A stretch of DNA of 64,000 bases from Streptomyces hundungensis (GTDB lineage: Bacteria; Actinomycetota; Actinomycetes; Streptomycetales; Streptomycetaceae). The position numbers and the translations under genes were made by a program. The first letter of the stretch is position 1, and every line of letters begins with the position of its first letter. Below the pieces are notes generated by a model. The model was not told where the DNA came from and did not search any database. It worked only from the letters and a program-made list of their open reading frames with translations. Of this stretch, positions 42,292-49,242 are shown piece after piece. The stretch spans positions 7,688,001-7,752,000 of the forward strand of contig NZ_CP032698.1 in the NCBI RefSeq assembly GCF_003627815.1, in the 5' to 3' direction.

Positions 42292-43206
42292 TCAGGCTAT
42301 TTGATGCGCCGCCAAAAGCCTTTCCAGTGAAATGGGGTCGGTGGCCGCCGGTGCCGTGCAGGCGTGGGCGCCCGCGATCGCGCCGAGTCGGCCGCACTCC
42401 AGGGCGCCCCGGCCGGCGAGTTTGCCGTACAGGAATCCGCTGACATAGGCGTCCCCCGCGCCGTTGGTGTCCACGACGGGCGCAGGCGGTGCGACCGCCG
42501 GGATGTGGTGCGGGGTGGCGCCGCCGTCCCGGGTGAGGACGGTGGATCCGCTCGCCCCGGCCGTGGCCACCACCGTGGAGGCCCGGCCCTCGCGAAGGAT
42601 CGCGCGCATCAGCTGGGGGGTGTGGTCACCCGCGCCCGCCGCGCTGAGGAACACGAGGTCGGCGCGGAGGGCGAACTCCCGGTGGTGGTCGGCCAGTCCG
42701 TCCCAGTCGTGCAGATCGACGGAGACGGGGACGCCGAGCTCCTCGATGTCGTCGAACAGGTAGCGCGCGAAGTTCATGATGGACAGGTGGACATGGCGGG
42801 ACCGTCGCAGCCGCGGCAGGTAGAAGTCCCGGGGCATCCGCAGGTCGTCCGGGTCGCGGGCGTCGTAGAAGGACATCCTCCGGCCGTCGGCGTCCACCAG
42901 GTTCACCGCACGCCGGGTGCCCGCCGGGGAGATCAGCGGGGAGAAGTCGACATCGCCCGCCGCGAGGAGTTCACGTACCCGGGCGCCGATCCAGTCGTCC
43001 CCGATGCAGTCGATCAGGCCGACCGCCAGACCGAGCGCCCGGGCGCCCAGAGCCACGTTCGCCCCCGTGTGGCCCGGCCACTCCTCGATCGGGCCGACCT
43101 GCACGGAGTCGGCGAGCGGGACCGGCAGCGAATCGACGCGTACGACCGTGTCCACCCCCGTTCCCCCGACCACCAGGACGTCGTACTGCGCGCTGTCTCG
43201 GTTCAC
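42292..43206 (-). CDS. PfkB-family carbohydrate kinase
   Basis: A 304-residue ribokinase-like protein. The N-terminal PfkB signature region is GHTGANVALGARALGL, the lid strands include RRAVNLVDADGRRMSFYD, and the C-terminal signature VVDTNGAGDAYVSGFLYGKLAG carries the catalytic Asp (GAGD). It should phosphorylate a sugar or nucleoside in the cytoplasm with ATP. The sequence resembles adenosine/ribokinase-type Streptomyces members, without a clear substrate. The start is GTG at 43206. It is convergent with the CysRS-like gene; a short array of CCATGAC repeats lies between them near 42240. Confidence 0.92.
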   Translation of the reverse strand: MNRDSAQYDVLVVGGTGVDTVVRVDSLPVPLADSVQVGPIEEWPGHTGANVALGARALGLAVGLIDCIGDDWIGARVRELLAAGDVDFSPLISPAGTRRAVNLVDADGRRMSFYDARDPDDLRMPRDFYLPRLRRSRHVHLSIMNFARYLFDDIEELGVPVSVDLHDWDGLADHHREFALRADLVFLSAAGAGDHTPQLMRAILREGRASTVVATAGASGSTVLTRDGGATPHHIPAVAPPAPVVDTNGAGDAYVSGFLYGKLAGRGALECGRLGAIAGAHACTAPAATDPISLERLLAAHQIA

Positions 43207-43689
43207 CGTTCCGCCTCACTGTCGTCCGCCCCGCCGCGCGAGGCGCCCCAGGAGCATGATCCCGGGCGACGACGTAAGGGGCGCGTGTGTGGCCGCCGCC
43301 CTGGGGGAGCAGGCGAGGCGCGCGGAGGGGGCGGTTTGGGTGGCTTGAGGCATCCGAGAAAGTCCTGAGTGTCCTAATTCGGGTGCTATGAGCGGCAATA
43401 CTCCTGCCGGGAAAATGTCCACATTGGGGCTATTGGGTGAACCTCGTCTCTTTTGTGGACTGCCCTGCCGGTTGCGCGATGAGCGAGTGAATTGGGTCAC
43501 GTGCGGGCGGATGCGGACCCGGCGCCGAGTGGGGTCATTTCCGTTCCGGCGAAAGCGAGTTGAGGGTTCGGGCGGCGGCTTCTCGGGTGGCCGAATTCGA
43601 GTTGATCTATATCCGGCATCACCGGCAATGAATTCTGGCCTTGTTTCCACTCGGCCTATTCGTTTACGTTCACCGTCAATCCGGAAGGA
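43207..43689. other. 483-base gap upstream of the riboswitch
   Basis: No gene with normal codon use was found on either strand. The stretch is locally poorer in GC (43380-43670) and should hold the promoters of the divergent PfkB and LysM genes. The frame at 43388-43789 has poor third-position GC and runs into the riboswitch, so it was not accepted. Confidence 0.5.
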
Positions 43690-43861
43690 ACGCCGAATCC
43701 TGCCGCCGTCCGGAGCCTCCCACACACGTACGGCAGGAGCGGGGGACCCAGGAAAGCCGCCGGTCCGGATTCCGGATCGGCTGGGGTGAAGCCGCGTGCG
43801 CCGCGGCCGGACATCTCCCGTCCGAACCCGACAGCTCACCTCGTAGGCGACGGAGAGGAAA
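43690..43861 (+). promoter_or_regulatory. c-di-AMP (ydaO/yuaA-type) riboswitch
   Basis: The leader of the LysM gene carries the conserved pieces of the actinobacterial ydaO element in order: CGCCGAATCCTGCCG (43691-43705), CGGCAGGAGCGGGGGACCCA (43731-43750), GGGGTGAAGCCGC (43783-43795) and CCGTCCGAACCCGACAGCTC with CTCGTAGGCG and GGAGAGGAAAG up to 43862. In Streptomyces this class controls resuscitation-promoting and other cell-wall hydrolases, turning them off when c-di-AMP is high. The match is by eye, from memory of the consensus. Confidence 0.88.
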
Positions 43862-43866
43862 GCACC

Positions 43867-44643
43867 ATGCCTGCAAAGGGCAAGCACCGCCGCCCCAAGT
43901 CCAGCTCGTTCTCCCGCGGCATCGCCGCCGCGGGTACCGGAGGCGCCGTACTGGCCCTCCCGGTGATCGGCGCCACCACGGCCGCCGCCGCCCCGGCGAC
44001 GGTCCACTCCGCCCCGGCGACCGTCCACTCCGCCCCGGCGGTCAAGCCGGTCGCGGCCGTGAAGGCGGGCCCCACGAGCTACGCGGTCGCCGCCGGTGAC
44101 TCGCTGGCCAAGATCGCCGACGCCCTCGACGTGAGCGGCGGCTGGAAGAAGCTGTACGAGGTCAACCGGAGCGTCATCGGCTCCGACCCCGCGCTGATCC
44201 ACCCCGGCCTCAAGCTCAACCTCGGCGGCGCCGCGGCGAGCACCGCCCGGGACGCCGCGGCCGGCCGCGCCGACCGCTCCACCCGGACGACGACCCTCGC
44301 CCCCGCCGCCACGAGCTCGTACGCGAACAACCTGGACGGCTGGATCAAGCAGTCCCTCGACATCATGGCGCAGCACGGCATCCCCGGCACGTACAACGGC
44401 ATCTACCGCAACATCATGCGCGAGTCCTCGGGCAACCCGATGGCGATCAACAACTGGGACTCCAACGCCGTGGCCGGAACGCCCTCCAAGGGCCTCCTCC
44501 AGGTCATCCAGCCCACGTTCCTCGCCTTCCACGTGCCGGGTACGCCCATGGACCTCTACGACCCGGTCGCCAACATCACCGCCGCCTGCAACTACGCGGC
44601 CAAGACCTACGGCTCGATCGACAACGTCTTCGGCGCCTACTGA
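43867..44643 (+). CDS. Secreted LysM/lytic-transglycosylase-like cell-wall hydrolase
   Basis: A 258-residue exported protein. A signal-type N-terminus (AAAGTGGAVLALPVIGATTAAAA) is followed by a 7-residue duplication ATVHSAPATVHSAPA, a LysM domain (TSYAVAAGDSLAKIADAL...WKKLYEVNRSVIGSDPALIHPGLKLNL) and a C-terminal SLT-like domain with YRNIMRESSGNPMAINNWDSNA, where Glu of RESSGNP is the catalytic acid, and SKGLLQVIQPTFLAFH. It should cleave peptidoglycan glycan strands. The c-di-AMP riboswitch directly upstream supports this role. A strong hairpin follows the stop. Confidence 0.94.
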   Translation: MPAKGKHRRPKSSSFSRGIAAAGTGGAVLALPVIGATTAAAAPATVHSAPATVHSAPAVKPVAAVKAGPTSYAVAAGDSLAKIADALDVSGGWKKLYEVNRSVIGSDPALIHPGLKLNLGGAAASTARDAAAGRADRSTRTTTLAPAATSSYANNLDGWIKQSLDIMAQHGIPGTYNGIYRNIMRESSGNPMAINNWDSNAVAGTPSKGLLQVIQPTFLAFHVPGTPMDLYDPVANITAACNYAAKTYGSIDNVFGAY

Positions 44644-44654
44644 CGGTCCCCGGA

Positions 44655-44689
44655 CCGGGCGCTCTCGGAGGTGGGGAGAGAGCGCCCGG
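44655..44689 (+). terminator. Terminator of the LysM hydrolase gene
   Basis: CCGGGCGCTCTC (44655-44666) and GAGAGCGCCCGG (44678-44689) are perfect 12-base arms with an 11-base loop, 11 bases past the stop. Confidence 0.8.
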
Positions 44690-44759
44690 CCACCCGGTCG
44701 GTGTCCCACCGGCCCCAACGGGACGTGGAGCGGGCTCGATTGGCCCCCCGAGTGCCCGT

Positions 44760-44786
44760 GCGCTGCCCTCGAACCGAGGGCAGCGC
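44760..44786. terminator. Second strong hairpin, 12-bp stem with AAC loop
   Basis: GCGCTGCCCTCG (44760-44771) and its complement (44775-44786) enclose AAC; an AAATTT run follows on the plus strand, as in a classic intrinsic terminator. It lies 70 bases before the IS element. Confidence 0.65.
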
Positions 44787-44793
44787 AAATTTC

Positions 44794-44813
44794 GTTCACC
44801 CCGCGGGGTGAAC
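44794..44813. promoter_or_regulatory. Perfect 20-bp palindrome GTTCACCCCG/CGGGGTGAAC
   Basis: A perfect 20-base palindrome 40 bases left of the IS end. It could be an operator of the gene that once followed (now the STAS gene beyond the IS) or part of the terminator block. Each half resembles the GTTCACC core of PHO-box units, but those are direct, not inverted, repeats. Confidence 0.45.
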
Positions 44814-44894
44814 AAACTCCAGGCTGCACGTTTCTGCATACGCGGCTGTTCCTAAGAAGCCATCTCATTTGGGCGACTCGGTATTCTGTGAGTC

Positions 44895-45254
44895 ATGGTG
44901 GGGATCGTTGAGCGTCTGGTGCCGGACGAGTTGTGGGAGTTGTTCCAGCGGGTGGTGCCGGAGGCGCCGTCGAGGCCGCAGGGCGGTGGTCGGCGTCGGC
45001 ACGGGGACCGGGAGGTGCTGGCCGCGATTGTCTTCGTGGCCACGTCGGGTTGTACCTGGCAGCAGCTGCCTTCGGCGTCGTTCGGGCCGTCCGGAGCGAC
45101 CGCCCACCGGCGGTTCTCGGAGTGGTCGAAGGCCAGAGTGTGGGCCAAGCTCCACCGCCTGGTCCTCGACGAACTCGGCGCCCGCGGCGAACTGGACTGG
45201 TCTAGGTGCGCGATCGACTCGGTGAACATGCGGGCCCTGAAAAGGGGGACCTGA
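44895..45254 (+). CDS. IS5-type transposase, frame A
   Basis: A 119-residue N-terminal part: VERLVPDELWELFQRVVPEA, RRRHGDREVLAAIVFVATSGCTWQQLP and TAHRRFSEW, the usual DUF4096-like domain of IS5 transposases, followed by LDWSRCAIDS, which brings the first catalytic Asp. The frame stops at 45254 after the run AAAAGGGGG (45240-45248). Continuation into frame B by a -1 shift on that run gives the full enzyme. Confidence 0.92.
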   Translation: MVGIVERLVPDELWELFQRVVPEAPSRPQGGGRRRHGDREVLAAIVFVATSGCTWQQLPSASFGPSGATAHRRFSEWSKARVWAKLHRLVLDELGARGELDWSRCAIDSVNMRALKRGT

Positions 45255-45703
45255 CGGGTCCGAATCCTGTCGACCGGGGCAAGTACGGCTCGAAGATCCA
45301 CCTGATCACCGAACGGTCCGGTCTGCCCATATCCGTCGGAATCTCCGGGGCCAACCTGCACGACAGTCAGGCCCTGATCCCGCTCGTGAAGGGCATCCCG
45401 CCGATCCGCTCGCGCCGCGGCCCGCGCCGCCGCAAGCCCAGCAAACTCCACGCCGACAAGGGCTACGACTACGCCCACCTGCGGCAATGGTTACGCGAAC
45501 GCGGCATCACCCACCGCATCGCCCGCAAGGGAGTCGAGTCCTCGCAACGGCTGGGCCGCCACCGCTGGACCGTGGAACGCACCATGGCCTGGCTCGCCGG
45601 CTGCCGACGACTCCACCGCCGCTACGAACGCAAGGCCGACCACTTCCTCGCCTTCACCAGCATCGCCTGCACCCTCATCTGCTACCGCCGACTCGCCAAA
45701 TGA
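45206..45703 (+). CDS. IS5-type transposase, frame B (DDE domain)
   Basis: This frame is -1 to frame A and should be read only after a shift at 45240-45248; the nominal start is not meaningful. It holds the rest of the DDE catalytic core: the second Asp in LHADKGYDYAHL and the Glu in WTVERTMAWLAGCRRLHRRYE. The stop (45701-45703) lies inside the right inverted repeat. It contains a TTA leucine codon (45491-45493), rare in Streptomyces and dependent on the bldA tRNA. The A+B fusion would be about 267 residues, normal for the family. Confidence 0.92.
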   Translation: MRDRLGEHAGPEKGDLTGPNPVDRGKYGSKIHLITERSGLPISVGISGANLHDSQALIPLVKGIPPIRSRRGPRRRKPSKLHADKGYDYAHLRQWLRERGITHRIARKGVESSQRLGRHRWTVERTMAWLAGCRRLHRRYERKADHFLAFTSIACTLICYRRLAK

Positions 45704-45805
45704 GATGACTTCTAAGGTGGTAGTGCGTCACCCCGGACCACGGTGACTGCCCGACTACCGAGAACCCCCGCGCCCGTGGGGGTCAGTTCTGGACCGGGAG
45801 CTGCC

Positions 45806-46243
45806 ATGGGAATCACCGCTCGGCCATCCGTCTCGGCGCCCCTGCCCCTCCCGCCGGGGCTGCTGCCGGACCGGTGCTGCAACGCCCGCACGTATCTGAT
45901 GCACGGGTTCACCGTCGTGGAGGTCCACGGCGCCGTCGATGTGGCGACCGCCCCGGGGGTGCAGCTGCATCTCGACGCGGCCACCCAGCCGGCCGGCGCC
46001 CGCGTGATCGTCGACCTGCGCACCGTGGACTTCTTCGACTGCGCCGTCCTCACCCTGCTGTGCCGGGCCCACCGCAGGGTCCGCGAGCGAGAGGGCCACC
46101 TCGGTGTGGTCTGTGTACGGCCCTGGCACCGGCGCATCCTCACCGCCGGCCGCCTCGACGTGTTCCTCCAGTCGGCCCGAACGGTCGAGGAGGCCGCCCT
46201 GTCGGCGCCACGCGGCCCCGCATCCGGGGGCAACAAGTCGTAG
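45806..46243 (+). CDS. STAS-domain protein (anti-sigma-factor antagonist-like)
   Basis: A 145-residue protein. After a 25-residue Pro-rich start comes a STAS domain: TVVEVHGAVDVATAPGVQLHLDAAT, ARVIVDLRTVDFFDCAVLTLLCRAHRRV and LGVVCVRPWHRRILTAGRLD. The phosphorylated Ser/Thr of SpoIIAA-like proteins normally follows the phrase MTFIDSSGL; here it reads VDFFDCAVL with Cys at that place, so switching by phosphorylation is doubtful. ATG at 45806 follows GGGAG. The IS element 90 bases upstream may have cut or replaced its promoter. Confidence 0.85.
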   Translation: MGITARPSVSAPLPLPPGLLPDRCCNARTYLMHGFTVVEVHGAVDVATAPGVQLHLDAATQPAGARVIVDLRTVDFFDCAVLTLLCRAHRRVREREGHLGVVCVRPWHRRILTAGRLDVFLQSARTVEEAALSAPRGPASGGNKS

Positions 46244-46280
46244 AACGTCGCTGGTTGCCGGTGGGCGTATCGTCGCGCGC

Positions 46281-46730
46281 ATGGAACACCGACTGGCCAG
46301 GCAGTGGCTCGCGACCGCCGTCGAGGAGGCCCGGGCGGGCCGCGCTCAGGGCGGCATCCCGATCGGCGCGGCACTCTACGGCGCGGACGGCACGCTCCTC
46401 GGGCGCGGCCACAATCTGCGCGTACAGGAGGACGATCCGTCGCTGCACGCCGAGACGGCGGCCTTCCGGGCGGCGGGGCGCCAGCGGTCCTATCGCGACA
46501 CGACCATGGTGACCACGCTGTCCCCGTGCTGGTATTGCAGCGGCCTGGTGCGGCAGTTCGGGATCGCGCGGGTCGTCGTGGGTGAGGACGAGACGTTCCG
46601 GGGCGGCCATGAGTGGCTGGCCGCCCACGGGGTGGAGATCGTGGTGCTCGACGACCCCGAGTGCGTGGCCATGATGAGGGAGTTCATCGCGGCCGAGCCC
46701 GCCCTGTGGAACGAGGACATCGGACAGTGA
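46281..46730 (+). CDS. Nucleoside/cytosine deaminase family protein
   Basis: A 149-residue zinc deaminase. The zinc and proton-shuttle motif is SLHAETAAFRAAG (His-Ala-Glu) and the second metal site LSPCWYCSGLVRQFGI (PC-x2-C). GGIPIGAALYGADG precedes them and GGHEWLAAHGVEIVVLDD follows. The layout resembles fungal-type cytosine deaminase and guanine deaminase more than the tRNA enzyme TadA. It starts 37 bases after the STAS gene and its end is nine bases from the convergent HAD gene. Confidence 0.9.
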   Translation: MEHRLARQWLATAVEEARAGRAQGGIPIGAALYGADGTLLGRGHNLRVQEDDPSLHAETAAFRAAGRQRSYRDTTMVTTLSPCWYCSGLVRQFGIARVVVGEDETFRGGHEWLAAHGVEIVVLDDPECVAMMREFIAAEPALWNEDIGQ

Positions 46731-46739
46731 GACACCTCG

Positions 46740-47444
46740 TCAACTCGCGCTGGAACCAAGCCGGTTGAGGTGGTCGGCGAGAGCGCTCAGGTGCGGGACC
46801 GTCACGATGTCGGAGGGCAGCGCGGCCGGCCTGGGCCGTGAGGTGACGAGTACCGCGGACATGCCGCACAGGTGCGGGCCGAGCGCGTCGGTCTCCGGGT
46901 TGTCCCCGACGAACAGCACCTGATCGGGCGGGCAGCCCGCCGCCCGGGTCACGGCGACGTAGAAGCGCGGGTCGGGCTTGCGGACGCCCAGGGTGCTGGA
47001 GAGCACGAGGGCGTCGAAGCAGTCCCCGATACCCGCGTCCCGCAGGGTCCGTAGGCGTACCGCCGCGGGGCGGTCCGTGTTGGCGGCCAGTACGCAGACC
47101 AGGCCCCGCGCGTGCAACTGGCGTACCGCCCTGGCGGCCACCGGGTCCACGCGTGCGTCGGGCACCGCGGTGAACACCGCCTCCGTCGCGAGTCGCAGGC
47201 TGGGCACGAGGGCCCCGCACTCCTCGGCGGTGCGGCGCAGCCGGGTGGCGAACGTGCTGCGCACGCCGCGGTCGGCCCGGCGCAGGTGCTGGGTGACGGT
47301 GTCGAACCGGGCCGCGAACTCCCGGGGCACCACCGTCCCCGGCAGCCGTCGCAGGACGTCCGCCACCAACGCGCCGTCGGGGGCCGGGCCGTGGCCCGCC
47401 AGGGTGCCGACGAAATCGAGCGCGAGTACGCGCGGGTGTGCCAA
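46740..47444 (-). CDS. HAD-superfamily hydrolase with altered motif I
   Basis: A 234-residue HAD protein. Motif I reads LALDFVGTLAG: the nucleophile Asp is kept, but the second Asp (DxD) is Val. Motif II is VLAANTDRPAAVRL, motif III/IV LGVRKPDPRFYVAVTRAAG and VLFVGDNPETDALGP. The second Asp normally acts as acid in phosphatases; its loss suggests slow or different chemistry, such as dehalogenase-like or phosphatase with other acid. It is convergent with the deaminase. GTG/ATG choice at 47444 is well supported by the canonical opening. Confidence 0.87.
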   Translation of the reverse strand: MAHPRVLALDFVGTLAGHGPAPDGALVADVLRRLPGTVVPREFAARFDTVTQHLRRADRGVRSTFATRLRRTAEECGALVPSLRLATEAVFTAVPDARVDPVAARAVRQLHARGLVCVLAANTDRPAAVRLRTLRDAGIGDCFDALVLSSTLGVRKPDPRFYVAVTRAAGCPPDQVLFVGDNPETDALGPHLCGMSAVLVTSRPRPAALPSDIVTVPHLSALADHLNRLGSSAS

Positions 47445-47624
47445 GGGGCCGCCCCCTTTCCGGGTTCGATGATCACCCTAGTGAGAGACCTCGTGGATAT
47501 CCGGTTGACGTTCCGTGTCCGAGCGGCGAACGAGTCCACGAACTCGGCCCGGGGAGGGTCGCAACGGATGGGTCGGGCCGTCCGATGATGTGATGCGGGA
47601 GTGGACGAGGAGAGGAAACACCCC

Positions 47625-49235
47625 ATGCGGAAGTGGTACGGAACGCGGTGGTCGGTGCTTGCCGGCGCCACGGCGCTGGCAGTGGCCGTCGGGATGCTGC
47701 CCGCTGCCGCCGCGCCATCGACCGACCCGAACGGTACCGACCCTCAACTGATCGCGACGGAAGGCTACTTGGGGCGCGTCGCGCATACGCCGAGTGAGCT
47801 CCGGCGCTTCCTGGAAGAGATGCCCAAGGGCGGCGATCTGCACCACCACCTGGGAGGAGCGGTGCGCGCCGAGTCGCTCATCGGGTACGCGGCGCGGGAC
47901 GGCAAGTGCGTGGACACCACGATCCATGTCGTCACTCCCGGCCCGCCGCCCTGCGCCGCCGGACAGCGCCCGGCAACCGACGCCCTGCCGTCGGGACCGT
48001 TCCGGCGCGACGTCATCGCGGCCTGGTCGATGCGCGGCTTCGTGCTGCCGCCCGACGGGGATCCCCAACCCGGACACGACCACTTCTTCGACACGTTCGA
48101 AAAGTTCGGGGAAGCCGCCACCGGACACGACGCGGACATGCTCGCCGAGGTGGCGCGGGACTCGGCGAAGGAGCACAGCGGCTATCTGGAGACGCTGGTC
48201 ACCCCCGAGGTCGGGCCCCTCAACCAGCTCGCGGACCGCATCCTGCCGAACGACCCCGGCCCCGACGACCTCGCCGCGTTCCACGCCACCCTGGTCGGGG
48301 ACCGGCGGTTCCAGGCGCTGGTGCGGCAGGCGGCCGACCACACCGACCGCGCCGTCCGCGACTCGCGCAAGCTGCTGGGCTGCGACACCGGGACCGCGCC
48401 GGAGGCCTGCCGGGTCGCGATCCGCTTCGACTACCAGGTATTGCGGGCCCTGGACTCCCGCCATGTCTTCGCCCAGCAGATCCTCGGCTTCGAGCTGGTA
48501 CGCCGCCACCTCGGCCGCTTCGTCGGCGTGAACATGGTGCAGCCGGAGGACGCGCCCGTCGCGCTGCGCGACTACACGCTGCACATGCGGATGGTCGACT
48601 TCCTCAAGTCCCGTTCCCCCGGCGTGCGGGTCAGCCTGCACGCGGGGGAGCTCGTCGAGGGGCTCAAGGGCGTCCACACGCGCGACCTGACCTTCCACAT
48701 CAACGAGGCGGTGGACGTGGCCCGTGCCGATCGCATCGGGCACGGCGTCGACCTCGCACACGAGCGGGATCCCCGAGCGCTGACCGCGCGGATGCGTCAA
48801 CGGCACGTCCTCGTCGAGGCGCCGCTGATCAGCAACGCAGAAATCCTCCGCGTCAGCGGCGACCGGCACCCGCTGCGCACCTATCTGAACGCCGGCGTCC
48901 CGGTCGCGCTCGCCACCGACGACCCGGGCGTCAGCCGCAGCGACCTGACAGCCGTCTTCCAACAGGCCTTCATCGACCAGGAGTTGACCGTCGCCAATCT
49001 GCGCACTCTCACCCGTGCCTCGCTCGACCACGCCTTCATCGAGGGCGCCGACCTGTGGAAGGAGCAGGACCGGTACGACGCGTTCGCCAAGCCGTGCGCC
49101 CACGACGTACCCGACCCGCACCGAGCGCCCAGCGCCGCCTGCCGCACCCTGCTGAACGTCAGCCCCAAGGCAGCGGCCCAATGGCAACTGGAAGTGGACT
49201 GGAGGGAGTTCGAGAACCGCTACGCCCGCCGCTGA
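47625..49235 (+). CDS. Secreted adenosine deaminase family protein
   Basis: A 536-residue exported amidohydrolase. The signal peptide (WSVLAGATALAVAVGMLPAAAA) ends near residue 31. Zinc ligands are in KGGDLHHHLGG, VSLHAGELVEG has the third His and catalytic Glu, RIGHGVDLAHE the next His, and ALATDDPGVSR the Asp pair. ISNAEIL matches the SNxxL element. The length (about 500 mature residues) exceeds cytosolic ADA and resembles secreted ADGF-type enzymes. ATG at 47625 follows AGGAGAGG. With the nucleoside deaminase 900 bases away it suggests nucleoside salvage outside and inside the cell. Confidence 0.93.
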   Translation: MRKWYGTRWSVLAGATALAVAVGMLPAAAAPSTDPNGTDPQLIATEGYLGRVAHTPSELRRFLEEMPKGGDLHHHLGGAVRAESLIGYAARDGKCVDTTIHVVTPGPPPCAAGQRPATDALPSGPFRRDVIAAWSMRGFVLPPDGDPQPGHDHFFDTFEKFGEAATGHDADMLAEVARDSAKEHSGYLETLVTPEVGPLNQLADRILPNDPGPDDLAAFHATLVGDRRFQALVRQAADHTDRAVRDSRKLLGCDTGTAPEACRVAIRFDYQVLRALDSRHVFAQQILGFELVRRHLGRFVGVNMVQPEDAPVALRDYTLHMRMVDFLKSRSPGVRVSLHAGELVEGLKGVHTRDLTFHINEAVDVARADRIGHGVDLAHERDPRALTARMRQRHVLVEAPLISNAEILRVSGDRHPLRTYLNAGVPVALATDDPGVSRSDLTAVFQQAFIDQELTVANLRTLTRASLDHAFIEGADLWKEQDRYDAFAKPCAHDVPDPHRAPSAACRTLLNVSPKAAAQWQLEVDWREFENRYARR

Positions 49236-49242
49236 GCGGGCG

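Larger units (their letters stand above)
44856..45712 (+). mobile_element. IS5-family (IS427-like) insertion sequence, 857 bp, complete
   Basis: Ends GAAGCCATCTCATTTGG (44856-44872) and, inverted, GAAGTCATCTCATTTGG (45696-45712) agree at 16 of 17 positions. They are flanked by the 3-bp direct repeat TAA (44853-44855 and 45713-45715), the type of target duplication expected in this group. Two overlapping transposase frames fill the inside. The insertion separates the LysM gene's terminator region from the STAS gene. Confidence 0.9.

Noticed and set aside
43388..43789. 133-residue open frame before the LysM gene
   Set aside because: Atypical codon use and overlap with the riboswitch core.
44794..44813. 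PHO box or LexA site reading of the palindrome
   Set aside because: PHO boxes are direct repeats of 11 bases, and LexA sites in this group have a different core, so only the neutral description is kept.
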